A stretch of 64,000 nt of DNA, taken from Herbidospora cretacea. GTDB lineage: Bacteria; Actinomycetota; Actinomycetes; Streptosporangiales; Streptosporangiaceae. The notes beneath the pieces were generated by a model that saw only the letters and a list, made by a program, of their open reading frames with translations, did no database searches and was not told the DNA's origin. A program made the translations under genes and the position numbers. The stretch is from assembly GCF_001570605.1 (NCBI RefSeq), contig NZ_BBXG01000002.1, positions 588,922 through 652,921 of the forward strand, in the 5' to 3' direction. Shown here in pieces: positions 39,013 to 48,456 of the stretch (its first letter is position 1; each line of letters starts with the position of its first letter).

Positions 39013-39870
39013 ATGGTGAGCAAGAGTCGTGGCGAGCGTACATATATCGGAAGGAGCGAGGTCGTCCGGGTGCCGAATGCGAAGATCGCATTGTCGACCG
39101 CATCGGTCTATCCCGAGCGAACCCCCGACGCCTTCGAGCTCGCGGCACGCCTGGGATACGACGGCGTCGAGATCATGGTCGGGCAGGATCCGGTCAGTCA
39201 GGACGTCGACGTTCTCCAGCGTCTCCGCGACCACTACGAGCTGCCCGTCCTCGCGATCCACGCGCCCTGTCTGCTGGTCACCCAGCGCGTGTGGGGCAAG
39301 GACCCGTGGCTCAAGCTGCGCAAGGCCCAGGACGCCGCCGAGCGGCTGGGCGCCCAGACCGTCGTGGTGCATCCCCCGTTCCGCTGGCAGCGTGACTACG
39401 CCCGTGACTTCGAGATCGGGCTGGCCCGCATGCGCGACGAGACCGACGTGACCTTCGCGGTCGAGAACATGTTCCCCCTCCGGGCCCGGGGCAACGAGGT
39501 CGTGCCCTACTCGCCCGACTGGAACCCCCTCGACTACGACTTCCCCCACGTCACCCTCGACCTGTCCCACACGGCGGTCTCCGGCTCCGACGCGATGGAG
39601 ATGGCCACCAAGCTGGGCGACCGGCTGGCCCACCTCCACCTGGCCGACGGCATCGGCACCACCAACAAGGACGAACACCTCGTTCCGGGACGAGGCAACC
39701 AGCCTTGCGCTCCCATGCTGGAGCGGCTGGCCAACGCGGGCTATGGTGGGCTGATCGTGCTGGAGATCAACACGCGGAGGGCGGCGACCCGCAGCGAGCG
39801 GATCGACGACCTGGCCGAGGCGCTGGCCTTCGCCCGGCTCAACTTCGCCGCCTCGTCCGCGAGGAAATGA
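39013..39870 (+). CDS. Sugar phosphate isomerase/epimerase-type TIM-barrel protein
   Basis: A 285-residue AP-endonuclease-2/xylose-isomerase-like barrel: [67 protein letters not shown] and [20 protein letters not shown]. Metal-binding His, Glu and Asp residues of the fold are present. Homologues are in the same place in Streptomyces; the reaction is unknown. The start is uncertain: 39013 keeps a SEVVRVP segment that aligns with homologues, whereas GTG 39070 lies 11 bp after GGAAGGAG. Confidence 0.85.
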   Translation: MVSKSRGERTYIGRSEVVRVPNAKIALSTASVYPERTPDAFELAARLGYDGVEIMVGQDPVSQDVDVLQRLRDHYELPVLAIHAPCLLVTQRVWGKDPWLKLRKAQDAAERLGAQTVVVHPPFRWQRDYARDFEIGLARMRDETDVTFAVENMFPLRARGNEVVPYSPDWNPLDYDFPHVTLDLSHTAVSGSDAMEMATKLGDRLAHLHLADGIGTTNKDEHLVPGRGNQPCAPMLERLANAGYGGLIVLEINTRRAATRSERIDDLAEALAFARLNFAASSARK

Positions 39871-39883
39871 GCGCAACAACCCC

Positions 39884-40624
39884 ATGAGTCACCTGGTCTT
39901 CGACGCGCCCAGGGTGGCCGAGGCGTACGACGCGGCCCGTCCGGAATACCCCGTCGCGCTGTATGACGCTCTGTCCGAACTGTCCGGAAGCTCGCTCGAC
40001 GGGGCCGTCGTGGTCGACGTCGGGGCCGGGACCGGCATCTCCTCCAGGGGGATGATGCACCGGGGCGCCCGGGTGGTGGCCGCCGACCTGGCCGGACACA
40101 TGCTGGCCTACCACGACGGCGCGGCGGTGCTGGCCGACGGCAACGTGCTGCCCTTTCGCGACGGCTCGGCCGACCTGGTGACGTACGCCCAGGCGTGGCA
40201 CTGGCTCCATCCGGAGACCTCCATCGGCGAGGCCATCCGGGTCACCCGGCGAGCCGTCGCCGGCTGGTGGAACTCGGTCGACACCGCCAAGGCCGACTGG
40301 CTGGCGGCGTGTCAGATCAGGCTGTCGGGCGTGCCGGGCTACACCGGGCCCGAGGGGCGGGACCTGCCGGCCATCGCGCGGGCCATGGCGGCGGCCGGGC
40401 TCGACGTCCGCGAGCGGTGGGTCTACTGGACCCGCCACGTCGCGATCGACGTCTTCCTGACCAACCTGCGCTCCCACTCCTACATGGCCAGGCTCGACCC
40501 GGTTCAGGCCGACGAGCTGATCGAGCGTGAACGCACCGAGTTCCTGCGCGCGTTCCCCGGTGGTGATCTTGTCGTGCCGATGCGCGTTTACCTCGCGGTC
40601 GGCCGGAAAGAGCCCGCCGAATGA
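39884..40624 (+). CDS. SAM-dependent methyltransferase (class I)
   Basis: A 246-residue methyltransferase: VVVDVGAGTGISSRGM loop, ADGNVLPFRDGSADLVTYAQAWHWL, and a C-terminal YLAVGRK end. Substrate unknown. The stop overlaps the TetR gene start (ATGA), so the two are co-translated; the methyltransferase may act on something sensed by the TetR protein. It follows the isomerase by 13 bp. Confidence 0.9.
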   Translation: MSHLVFDAPRVAEAYDAARPEYPVALYDALSELSGSSLDGAVVVDVGAGTGISSRGMMHRGARVVAADLAGHMLAYHDGAAVLADGNVLPFRDGSADLVTYAQAWHWLHPETSIGEAIRVTRRAVAGWWNSVDTAKADWLAACQIRLSGVPGYTGPEGRDLPAIARAMAAAGLDVRERWVYWTRHVAIDVFLTNLRSHSYMARLDPVQADELIERERTEFLRAFPGGDLVVPMRVYLAVGRKEPAE

Positions 40625-41205
40625 CGGAACAGCGGCGCAGGCCTGGAAGACGTCCCGGATCGCTGGACACCCGGGGCGAGATCATCACGGCGGCCCGGGG
40701 GGTCTTCGCGGAGAAGGGGTTCGACAAGGCGACCGTGCGCGGCATCGCCCGTGAGGCGGGTGTCGATCCGGCCCTGGTCCACCACTACTTCGACACCAAA
40801 GAGGGCCTGTTCGTCGCGGCGATGCAGTTTCCGGTCGAGCCGAGCGTGGCGGTGCCCATGATCCTGGCCGGCCCCCGGGAGGAGCTGGGGGAGCGGCTGA
40901 TCCGGTTCATCCTGACGGTCGCCTCCGACGAGGACCGGCGGGCGCCGATCATCGCGATGATCAGGTCGGCGATGTCGAACGAGCAGGCGGCCACGATGGT
41001 GCGGGAGTTCCTCGGGGAGGCGGTGCTCCAGCGGCTCGCCCAGGGGCTGGGCATCGATCCGATCAGGGTCGAGGCGGCGTTCGGGCAGATGATCGGCGTG
41101 GTGATGCTGCGGTATATCGTCAAGATCGAGCCCATCGCGTCGGCTTCGCCGGATGAGCTGGTCGCCCTGCTCGCGCCCACGTTGCAACGCTATGTCGACC
41201 CCTGA
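40621..41205 (+). CDS. TetR-family transcriptional regulator
   Basis: A 194-residue regulator. The HTH is at about 20-65 (TRGEIITAARGVFAEKGFDKATVRGIAREAGVD, then PALVHHYFDTKEGLF). The C-terminal ligand domain (TetR_C_33-like) is rich in Ala/Leu. It overlaps the upstream methyltransferase by 4 bp. The 70-bp gap to the Fe-S oxidoreductase gene contains CTAGA/TCTAG (41217-41233), a possible operator; regulation of lipid-oxidation genes by TetR proteins is common, but this is a guess. Confidence 0.9.
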   Translation: MTEQRRRPGRRPGSLDTRGEIITAARGVFAEKGFDKATVRGIAREAGVDPALVHHYFDTKEGLFVAAMQFPVEPSVAVPMILAGPREELGERLIRFILTVASDEDRRAPIIAMIRSAMSNEQAATMVREFLGEAVLQRLAQGLGIDPIRVEAAFGQMIGVVMLRYIVKIEPIASASPDELVALLAPTLQRYVDP

Positions 41206-41274
41206 CGGAGCGCCTTCTAGAGGTTTGTTCTAGGGTCTGATTATGGTGACCACGATGGCGATGAGGAGGCCCCA

Positions 41275-43389
41275 ATGTTGCTGGTCTGCATAATCGGGCT
41301 GCTGATGACGGCGCTCACGATCGCGGTGGTGGCCAGGCGGGTGGGTTTCCTTTATCGGCTCGCCACCGTCGGCCAGCCGGCGCCCGAGCGCATCGAATAC
41401 GCCCGCGCGAACATCGGGGCCGAGATAAAGGCCCAGCTCGTCGAGGTGTTCGGGCAGAAGAAGCTGCTCAAGTGGACGCCGTCGGGCATTGCCCACTTCT
41501 TTGTCATGTGGGCGTTTTTCATTCTTTTGACCGTTTACGTGGAAGCCTATGGCGCGATGATCCAGGGCGCGATCACCGGGCGGCCCGACTTCCACATCCC
41601 GCTGATCGGCCGCTGGCCGGTGCTGGGCTTCCTGCAGGACTTCATCGCCCTGGCGGCGCTGCTCGGCCTGGTCGCCTTCGCGGTGATCCGGATCAGGAAC
41701 GCGCCCTCGAAGCTCGGCCGCGACTCCCGGTTCTCCGGGTCCCACCTGGGCGGCGCGTGGCTGATCCTCTTCATGATCTTCAACATCATCTGGTCGCTGT
41801 TCCTGTTCCGGGGCGCGGCGATCAACACCGGCAACTTCCCCTACCAGTCGGGGGCCTTCGTCTCCGAGCTGGTGGCGCGGGTCCTGCCGACCTCCTCGCT
41901 GCTGGAGGAGATCGCGCTGCTGCTGCACATCGCCCTGATGCTGGTGTTCGCGGTGATCGTGGTGAACAGCAAGCACCTGCACATCTTCACCGCCCCGCTC
42001 AACGTGCTGTTCTCGCGGCGGCCCGACGGCCTGGGCGCGGCCCAGGAGATGCGCAGCGGCGGCAAGGTGCTCGACTTCGAGGAGGCCGACCCGGAGACCG
42101 ACGTCTTCGGCCGGGGCAAGATCGAGGAGACCACCTGGAAGGGCTTCCTCGACTTCTACACCTGCACCGAGTGCGGCCGCTGCCAGTCGCAGTGCCCCGC
42201 CTGGAACACCGAGAAGCCGCTGTCGCCCAAGATGCTCATCCTCGACCAGCGTGACCACGCCTTCGCGGTCGCGCCCTACCTGCTGATGAGCGAGGAGCAG
42301 CGCGCCCACGCCGGTCAGGACGTGCTGGCCCTGCTGGACAAGCCGCTGGTCGGCGAGGAGGGCGTGATCCACCCCGACGTGCTCTGGTCGTGCACCAACT
42401 GCGGCGCGTGCGTCGAGCAGTGCCCGGTCGACATCGAGCACATCGACCACATCCTCGACATGCGCCGCTACCAGGTCATGATCGAGTCGAACTTCCCGTC
42501 CGAGGCCGGCGTCATGCTGAAGAACCTCGAGAACAAGGGCAACCCGTGGGGCCTGCCCGAGATGAAGCGCGCCGACTGGATCGAGGAGCTCGACTTCGAG
42601 GTCGAGATCGTCGACGACAAGATGCCCGAAGACACCGAATACCTCTTCTGGGTCGGCTGCGCGGGCGCTCTGGAGGACCGGGCGAAGAAGACCACCAAGG
42701 CGGTCGCCGAGCTGCTGCACATCGCGGGCGTGAAGTTCGCGGTGCTCGGCCCGATGGAGGCCTGCTCGGGCGACCCGGCCCGCCGCCTGGGCATGGAGTT
42801 CCTGTTCAACATGCTGGCCCAGCAGAACATCGAGACGCTCAAGGAGGCCGGGGTCACGAAGATCGTGGCCACCTGTCCTCACTGCTTCAACACCCTGGCC
42901 AACGAATATCCGCAGCTGGGCGGGCATTTCGAGGTCGTACACCACACGCAGTTGCTGTCTCATCTGGTCGACACCGGGAAGCTGACCCCGATCACGCCGA
43001 TCGAGGAGAAGATCACCTACCACGACCCGTGCTTCCTCGGGCGGCACAACAAGGTCTACTCGCAGCCGCGCGACATCATGGCCAAGGTCCCCGGCGTCAC
43101 CACGCAGGAGATGCACCGCCACAAGGACCGCGGGTTCTGCTGCGGCGCCGGCGGCGCGCGCATGTGGATGGAGGAGCGGATCGGCAAGCGCATCAACACC
43201 GAGCGGGTGGACGAGGCGCTCACCACCGACCCCGACACGGTCTCCACCGCCTGCCCCTTCTGCCTCGTGATGCTCGGCGACGCGATCAACGAGAAGAAGA
43301 ACTCCGGGAAGGCCAAGGAGACGCTGGAAGTGGTCGACGTGGCCCAGCTGCTGATCAAATCGGTCAAGGGGCAGACCCTTCCGGGCTGA
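41275..43389 (+). CDS. Membrane Fe-S oxidoreductase of the heterodisulfide-reductase type (EtfD-like)
   Basis: A 704-residue protein. The N-terminal half has five to six membrane spans like a nitrate-reductase gamma subunit. Two 4Fe-4S clusters follow: C297, C300, C303, C307 and C373, C376, C379, C383. Two CCG domains contain WVGCAG, ATCPHCFNTLANEY, YHDPCFLGRHN, CCGAGGARMW and TACPFC. This layout matches mycobacterial Rv0338c (EtfD), which takes electrons from electron-transfer flavoprotein during fatty-acid oxidation and gives them to menaquinone. ATG 41275 follows GAGGAGG. No etfAB or fad genes are adjacent. Confidence 0.85.
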   Translation: MLLVCIIGLLMTALTIAVVARRVGFLYRLATVGQPAPERIEYARANIGAEIKAQLVEVFGQKKLLKWTPSGIAHFFVMWAFFILLTVYVEAYGAMIQGAITGRPDFHIPLIGRWPVLGFLQDFIALAALLGLVAFAVIRIRNAPSKLGRDSRFSGSHLGGAWLILFMIFNIIWSLFLFRGAAINTGNFPYQSGAFVSELVARVLPTSSLLEEIALLLHIALMLVFAVIVVNSKHLHIFTAPLNVLFSRRPDGLGAAQEMRSGGKVLDFEEADPETDVFGRGKIEETTWKGFLDFYTCTECGRCQSQCPAWNTEKPLSPKMLILDQRDHAFAVAPYLLMSEEQRAHAGQDVLALLDKPLVGEEGVIHPDVLWSCTNCGACVEQCPVDIEHIDHILDMRRYQVMIESNFPSEAGVMLKNLENKGNPWGLPEMKRADWIEELDFEVEIVDDKMPEDTEYLFWVGCAGALEDRAKKTTKAVAELLHIAGVKFAVLGPMEACSGDPARRLGMEFLFNMLAQQNIETLKEAGVTKIVATCPHCFNTLANEYPQLGGHFEVVHHTQLLSHLVDTGKLTPITPIEEKITYHDPCFLGRHNKVYSQPRDIMAKVPGVTTQEMHRHKDRGFCCGAGGARMWMEERIGKRINTERVDEALTTDPDTVSTACPFCLVMLGDAINEKKNSGKAKETLEVVDVAQLLIKSVKGQTLPG

Positions 43390-43514
43390 CTCGGCCGTTG
43401 ATCGGTTGTCGAATCCGCTGGTCATGGCCACATGCGCGCCACCTCGTTCTCCACATAACGGGAGAATCACGGTAACCTCAACGTTGGCTCAATCAACGGG
43501 GAGGGGGCTGAACG

Positions 43515-44306
43515 GTGGGTGTGGTCGTCACTGACGCGGAAGTAACTCTTGCCGACGTGCTCTCCCTGCGGATGGCGATCGACCATCCGCTGGGGACGGG
43601 CACACATCTGGTGCTCCGGCACCGCGGCACCGGTTCGGAACGGAAGGTACGGCTCGGCACCCCGGGCCGTCCCACGACAGACGCCACCGTCGCCGTCTCG
43701 CTGGCGGGGCTGAAGCTGACCCCCGGCCGCTGGGACGCCTACCTTCAGCAGAGCGGCCCGCGCACCCGCATGCAGAGCGTCGACCCGGGCTTCTCGCTCG
43801 ACCGCCTCGACGCCTACGCGCTGGGCCGCCGGACCATGTCCTACCGCGCCTACCGCACCCGCAACGGCTTCCTGGCCATCAAGATCGCCGAGGCCGAGCC
43901 GGTCGCCGACGTGCGGGCGGTCTGGTTCCGCGAGGGCCGGTTCGAGGTGACCGGGCTGCTGGCGTACACCGGGCTGGGAGACGACGACCAGCACCACCGC
44001 GCCCGCCTCTCGCTGAGGCACAGCGACGCCACCGTCACCGCGATTGCCACGGTCCAAGGCGTCCGGTTCCACGCCGCCCTGTCCCTGTGCGACGTGCTGG
44101 CGGCCACCCCCGACTCCGAAGGGGTGTGGGAGCCCTCCCTCGAAGTCGACGGGGTCGAGGGGCCGATGGCCCTCGGCGCGCTGCTCGACGACGTGGAGGG
44201 CAAGCGCCGCCGCGTCCACTATCCGGCCACGAAGATCGACGGCGTTCCGATCAAGCCGAGCTTCTCCCCTGCCGACCATCTCCGTCTCGAGGTGGGCGCG
44301 GCGTGA
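43515..44306 (+). CDS. Unknown protein coupled to a glycosyltransferase
   Basis: A 263-residue protein, mostly predicted beta-strand, with repeats of strand-like segments (THLVLRHRGTGSERKVRL; RARLSLRHSDATVTAI; GRRTMSYRAYRTRNGFLAIKI). I do not recognise a named family. GTG 43515 has GAGGGGG upstream, and its stop overlaps the next start (GTGA), so it is made together with the GT4 enzyme. A cell-surface polymer role is likely from context only. Just upstream, TTCTCC/GGAGAA (43447-43466) forms an 8-bp-spaced dyad. Confidence 0.75.
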   Translation: MGVVVTDAEVTLADVLSLRMAIDHPLGTGTHLVLRHRGTGSERKVRLGTPGRPTTDATVAVSLAGLKLTPGRWDAYLQQSGPRTRMQSVDPGFSLDRLDAYALGRRTMSYRAYRTRNGFLAIKIAEAEPVADVRAVWFREGRFEVTGLLAYTGLGDDDQHHRARLSLRHSDATVTAIATVQGVRFHAALSLCDVLAATPDSEGVWEPSLEVDGVEGPMALGALLDDVEGKRRRVHYPATKIDGVPIKPSFSPADHLRLEVGAA

Positions 44307-45376
44307 GGATCACGTTCCTGGTGCCGTCCGCGTATGGCATGCGTGGCGACATCCGGGCGACGCTCAACCTGGCCGCCGCGCTGGCGAGCGGTCACCACGT
44401 CGAGATCGTCAGCGTCAAGCGCACCAGGGACACGCCGTTCTTCCCGATCGACCCCACGATCCGGCTGCGCTGGCTGGTCGACGCCCGCCCCGGGCGGCAC
44501 CTGCTGCCGCGCGGCCAGGTCAGGACCGAGGTCGCCCTCTGGCGGGCGCTGCGGGCGCTCCGCTCCGAGGTGCTGATCACCGCGCGGCCGGCGCTCAGCG
44601 TGCAGTCGGCGCGGTACGCCCCCCGCGAGGTCGTCAAGATCGCCCGCGAGTGGACCCGCCCGGCCGTGCCGGCGCCCGTCCAGCGTTACTACCCGCGCCT
44701 CGACGCCGTGGTGACCAGCACCGACACCGGCCGCGCCGAGTGGACCCGGCTGCTCGACGACGAGCTCAGCGTGCACATGATCCCCGACCCGCTGCCGAAG
44801 GGCCCGTGGCCGAGGTCGCGGATGGACAACCGGATCGTCAGCGCCGGGGGCCGGTGGGTGCCCGACAAGGCCTTCGACCGGCTGATCAGGGCCTTCTCGA
44901 TGGTCGCCGACAAGCGTCCCGACTGGCGGCTGCGCCTCTACGGCGGCGGCTCGGAGGAGAAGCGGCTGCGCGCGCTGGTCGCCGAGCTGAGCCTGCACAA
45001 CCACGTCTACTTCATGGGCACCACCCCCGACCTGCCCGGCGAGTTCGCCAAGGCGTCGATCGTGGCGGTCACCTCGCGGCGTGAGGTGCTCGGCATGGCC
45101 GTGAACGAGGCGCTGAGCTGTGGAGTGCCCATCGTGGGCTTCGACGGGCCCAAGGGGGTGGCCCAGTTCGTCCGGCCGGGGCTCGACAGCGTGCTGGTCG
45201 GCGAGGGGACCGGGGAGATCGAGGCCTACGCCGGCGCGCTGCTCTCGCTGGTCGACGACGAGCGCAAACGGATGACGCTGGCCGCCGGGGCGCTCGAATC
45301 GGCCGCGCAGCGCACCGCCCCCGCCATCGCCGCGCGCTGGCAGGATCTCATGTACGGCTTGCGCTCCCGCGCGTGA
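44303..45376 (+). CDS. Glycosyltransferase, GT4-type (GT-B fold)
   Basis: A 357-residue retaining-type glycosyltransferase. The N-terminal Rossmann domain starts ITFLVPSAYGMRGDIRATLN. The C-terminal donor domain has GRWVPDKAFDRLIRAF, LRLYGGGSEEKRLRAL and the E-x7-E motif in REVLGMAVNEALSCGVP. The frame is open from 44087, but GTG 44303 overlaps the upstream stop and starts the fold properly. Donor and acceptor unknown; probably a surface glycan or teichoic-acid-like polymer. Confidence 0.92.
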   Translation: MRITFLVPSAYGMRGDIRATLNLAAALASGHHVEIVSVKRTRDTPFFPIDPTIRLRWLVDARPGRHLLPRGQVRTEVALWRALRALRSEVLITARPALSVQSARYAPREVVKIAREWTRPAVPAPVQRYYPRLDAVVTSTDTGRAEWTRLLDDELSVHMIPDPLPKGPWPRSRMDNRIVSAGGRWVPDKAFDRLIRAFSMVADKRPDWRLRLYGGGSEEKRLRALVAELSLHNHVYFMGTTPDLPGEFAKASIVAVTSRREVLGMAVNEALSCGVPIVGFDGPKGVAQFVRPGLDSVLVGEGTGEIEAYAGALLSLVDDERKRMTLAAGALESAAQRTAPAIAARWQDLMYGLRSRA

Positions 45377-45440
45377 TCCCCGTGGAATAGCAGATCCCGA
45401 GCTCCCCGTTTTCGGAAGCCCGGGACCGTGATCTTCGTCT

Positions 45441-45602
45441 TCAGCGACTCGCCGAAGTCCGCAACCCGAGCGCGTTGTCGAGCTCCTCCAAGGTCAGTCG
45501 GTCATCCGTGAAGTTGACGGCCTCCAGAACCTCGGCGTAGAGCGCGATTTCGTCCAACGCGACACGGTCATGGACCCGCAAGTCCAAGTCGTCGTGCCCC
45601 AC
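45441..45602 (-). CDS. Small 53-residue acidic protein
   Basis: A short gene starting at GTG 45602 behind GGAAGGAAGG (8-bp spacer). The sequence HDRVALDEIALYAEVLEAV is followed by a short acidic, Leu-rich segment and matches small actinobacterial proteins I have seen annotated as hypothetical, with a DRVALDEIALYAEV core. It looks like two to three helices. Role unknown. The neighbouring 219 bp up to the next gene have lower GC and no other gene. Confidence 0.6.
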   Translation of the reverse strand: MGHDDLDLRVHDRVALDEIALYAEVLEAVNFTDDRLTLEELDNALGLRTSASR

Positions 45603-45821
45603 CGCGTCGTCCTTCCTTCCGCAGCCCACACCCTCTTCGAGGTTACGTCCGCGTCGGTTTCGGCGACATGGCCCATCGGGACCATTCCCGCCGTCGGACC
45701 CCCCTCGACTAACCATTTCCCGGTTACCGCCATCACAATTCGGTCAATGTCGCAGGGTAGGTGGTACTTGATTGCTAAAGGATGATTTGTCGCTCTTTGC
45801 GGGGTAAGCGGGATGTGGCGG

Positions 45822-47195
45822 TCAGGAGTGGTACAACCACTCTGAGGTGATCTCCGAGACGGGCCTTCCGGGCATCCGCAACGGCGAAGGAACAGTGTCA
45901 TCACGTTCGTGAATCAACTTCCCAGAGACGGCTGAAGCCGACGGGAATCCTCTTTCCGGCGCCGGTCTGCCGATCATGGCAGACCATGCCAGACCTGTGG
46001 CGTAGGCCGCGCCCAGCAGGATCGAGCCGGCCTCCCGGCCGGGCGGGGTGAGCACGTCGGGAAGCCTGGCGTCGACGGGCCAGAGGGCCCTCAGCGGGTG
46101 GGCCGAATCGTCAAGGGCTTGACGGGCGGCCCGGCGGACCTCGTCGTCGAGGAGGGGGAACACATCTGTCACCTCGGCGTCAGCCACCGTTGACAGGTCA
46201 CACGCGAGGAGGCTCGCGGCGGCCATGCGCGGGTCGACGCCGCGCCCGGCGGTGTAGCCCAGTGCCTCGGCCAGGTCGTAGAAGGTGTGCTGGAAGTGGT
46301 CCTTCGGGGCGGTCTCGTGGATGGTCGTACTGGTCAGATGGGGTGGCAACCGGTGCAGCCAATGTCTGGCCAGGTCGGTCTGGCCATGGTCGAGCCAGGG
46401 CTGCCTGAGCAGGGGCTCGACCATCACCGTGAGGGCCTGGGCGCGGGGGCGGAAGCGCGGGTCGTCGCTCAGCACGGTCGCGACCTCCGCCGCCAGCCCG
46501 GCCAGGCGCAGGGCCGTCTCGTGGGCCCCGGCGGCGAGCCGTTCCCGGTACGGCTCCAGGAGGGTCTCCAGCCGCACCCCCGGCAGCCACCTGACCCAGT
46601 CGTCGCCCGGCAGCGGCTTGCCCAGGAACTCGCCGAACATGGTCAGCAGGTGTTCGTTGCCGTCGAAGGCCGGCGCGTAGGCGCACCACATGATCACGGC
46701 CCACACCATCGCGACGGGCGAGGTGACCTCGGGGGCGAACAGGTCTTTCAGCGGGCCGGGGCCGAGCGGGAAGTCCTCCTGGCCCAGCCCCCGGTGGGCG
46801 CTCAGGATCGCCCTGATGCGCTCGGTCACCTCGGGCAGCACGTCGGGCCCCACGAACCCCTGCGTCGACCCCCGGTCGGCCGCGAAGTCGGGCCCCTGCG
46901 GCACCAGCCACCACGGGATGGCGGGATTCACCCGTACACAGGTGTCGCGCATTGCGGGGTCGGCGGGCGGCGGCGACAGCATCCACTGGCCGTCGGCGTC
47001 GCGCCGGTACCACCGCGCGCCCAGCCCGAAGATCCAGCACGAGCCGTCGCGGGCCGCCAGGCCCCGGCGGGCGAGCGCCTCCGCGCGCACCTCCATGCGG
47101 CGGAGCGACCACTGCGGGTCGGCCACCATCGCGCGGACATCCTGTTCCACGGCTCCGAAACCGTCCACCTGCACGAGGGCCATGCTAGAACACAT
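45822..47195 (-). CDS. Large hypothetical protein
   Basis: A 457-residue cytoplasmic protein, Ala/Leu/Arg-rich and mostly helical. It has conserved-looking segments such as WWLVPQGPDFAADRG, MVWAVIMWCAYAPAFDGNEH and HFQHTFYDLAEALGYTAGRG. I recognise no domain. The open frame extends to 47402, but ATG 47195 (with GGGGTGAAAG upstream) removes overlap with the divergent gene. No clear operon partner. Codon usage is typical of the host, so it is not obviously foreign. Confidence 0.65.
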   Translation of the reverse strand: MCSSMALVQVDGFGAVEQDVRAMVADPQWSLRRMEVRAEALARRGLAARDGSCWIFGLGARWYRRDADGQWMLSPPPADPAMRDTCVRVNPAIPWWLVPQGPDFAADRGSTQGFVGPDVLPEVTERIRAILSAHRGLGQEDFPLGPGPLKDLFAPEVTSPVAMVWAVIMWCAYAPAFDGNEHLLTMFGEFLGKPLPGDDWVRWLPGVRLETLLEPYRERLAAGAHETALRLAGLAAEVATVLSDDPRFRPRAQALTVMVEPLLRQPWLDHGQTDLARHWLHRLPPHLTSTTIHETAPKDHFQHTFYDLAEALGYTAGRGVDPRMAAASLLACDLSTVADAEVTDVFPLLDDEVRRAARQALDDSAHPLRALWPVDARLPDVLTPPGREAGSILLGAAYATGLAWSAMIGRPAPERGFPSASAVSGKLIHERDDTVPSPLRMPGRPVSEITSEWLYHS

Positions 47196-47286
47196 GAAAC
47201 TTTCACCCCATTGAGCTGGATAAATGGCTCTGAGCTGGGGGACTCGCGACACAGCCTCTTGGCATGTCCGCTGTTGTTCCACTTCG

Positions 47287-48456
47287 ATGGTCTTCGTGAC
47301 GGAGACCCAGCAGGCCAAAAGCGACGCGGACCAGCCGGAAAACGCTCCCAAGAGCCGATGGGAGCGGTTCGTCCAACCCGGTGACGGCACGGCCCTGGGC
47401 ATCTGGTTCTTCTGGCACGTGGCGACCTACATCTACATGGTCCTGGCCGCCCCCGGCCGGACCGAGGCGCCGCTGCTCGACCGGCTGACGCCGTGGGACG
47501 CGGAGAACTTCATCACGATCGCCCAATACGGCTACGCGGGCTCGCCGGGGATGACCGACGCGCCCAAGCTGGTGGCGTTCTTCCCCGGGCTGCCGCTGCT
47601 GCTGCGCGATCTCCACTGGCTGGTGCCCAACTACGACGTGCTGATCGTGCTGGTGTCGTTCGTCGGGAGCGCGGTCGTCGCCGTGGCGCTGTCGCGGCTG
47701 GGGAACTCCTACAAGGAAGGGGCCGGGACCTGGACGGTCCTGGCGTTCTTCCTGTCGCCGTTCGCGGTGTTCATGTGGGCGGGCTACTCCGAGGCGCCGT
47801 TCCTGGCCCTGGCGATCCCGGCCTGGCTGCTGGCCCGCAGGGGACGCTGGGAGTGGGCGGCGGTCTGCGCGGCGTTCGCCTCGTCGATCCGCATCTCCGG
47901 GCTGTTCCTCGCGCTGGGCCTCGCGGTGATGTTCCTGGTGGCCGAGAACGGATTCCGGGCCAACTGGCGGAAGCTGCCGTGGCTGGCGGTGCCGGGGCTG
48001 CCGGTGGTGGCGTACATGATCTTCCTGAAGGTCACCGTCGGCGAGTGGATGGCCTGGAACTCCGCGCAGGCCCAATATTGGGGGCGTTACCCCGAGGACC
48101 CCATTCAGGCGCTGGTCAACACGTGGAACCGCTCTCTGGAGGAGAGCGTGCTCCAGACCTCCTACCGCGAGGAGATCCTGGCCGCGTTCGTGCTGGTGGC
48201 CCTCATCCTCTGGCAGCTGTTCCGGCGGCAGTGGGCCGATTTCGCCTATCTGTTGCCGCAAGCTGTCGCGTTGCTGGCCATGTCGTCGTTCTACATGTCG
48301 GTCGGCCGGGCATCGTTGCTGTGGTGGCCGCTCTTCATCGGCATCGGCATCGCCGCCGTCCGCAACAGGTGGACGTTCATGGCGTATGTCGCCGTGGCGG
48401 CTCCGGTGATGATGATCAATGTCGGAAACTTCACCACGGGGGCTTGGGTTGGCTGA
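47287..48456 (+). CDS. Membrane mannosyltransferase-like protein (PIG-V type)
   Basis: A polytopic protein of about 389 residues, with about nine membrane spans. After the first span comes the short motif LTPWDAENFITIAQYGY, which includes the WD acid pair expected for a GT-C dolichol/polyprenyl-phosphate sugar transferase. FLSPFAVFMWAGYSEAPFLALAIPAW is the PIG-V-like hallmark (Y-E-F region). It probably adds mannose from a lipid carrier outside the membrane. Start uncertain (ATG 47287 or GTG 47296). It overlaps the carbonic anhydrase gene by 8 bp. Confidence 0.82.
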   Translation: MVFVTETQQAKSDADQPENAPKSRWERFVQPGDGTALGIWFFWHVATYIYMVLAAPGRTEAPLLDRLTPWDAENFITIAQYGYAGSPGMTDAPKLVAFFPGLPLLLRDLHWLVPNYDVLIVLVSFVGSAVVAVALSRLGNSYKEGAGTWTVLAFFLSPFAVFMWAGYSEAPFLALAIPAWLLARRGRWEWAAVCAAFASSIRISGLFLALGLAVMFLVAENGFRANWRKLPWLAVPGLPVVAYMIFLKVTVGEWMAWNSAQAQYWGRYPEDPIQALVNTWNRSLEESVLQTSYREEILAAFVLVALILWQLFRRQWADFAYLLPQAVALLAMSSFYMSVGRASLLWWPLFIGIGIAAVRNRWTFMAYVAVAAPVMMINVGNFTTGAWVG

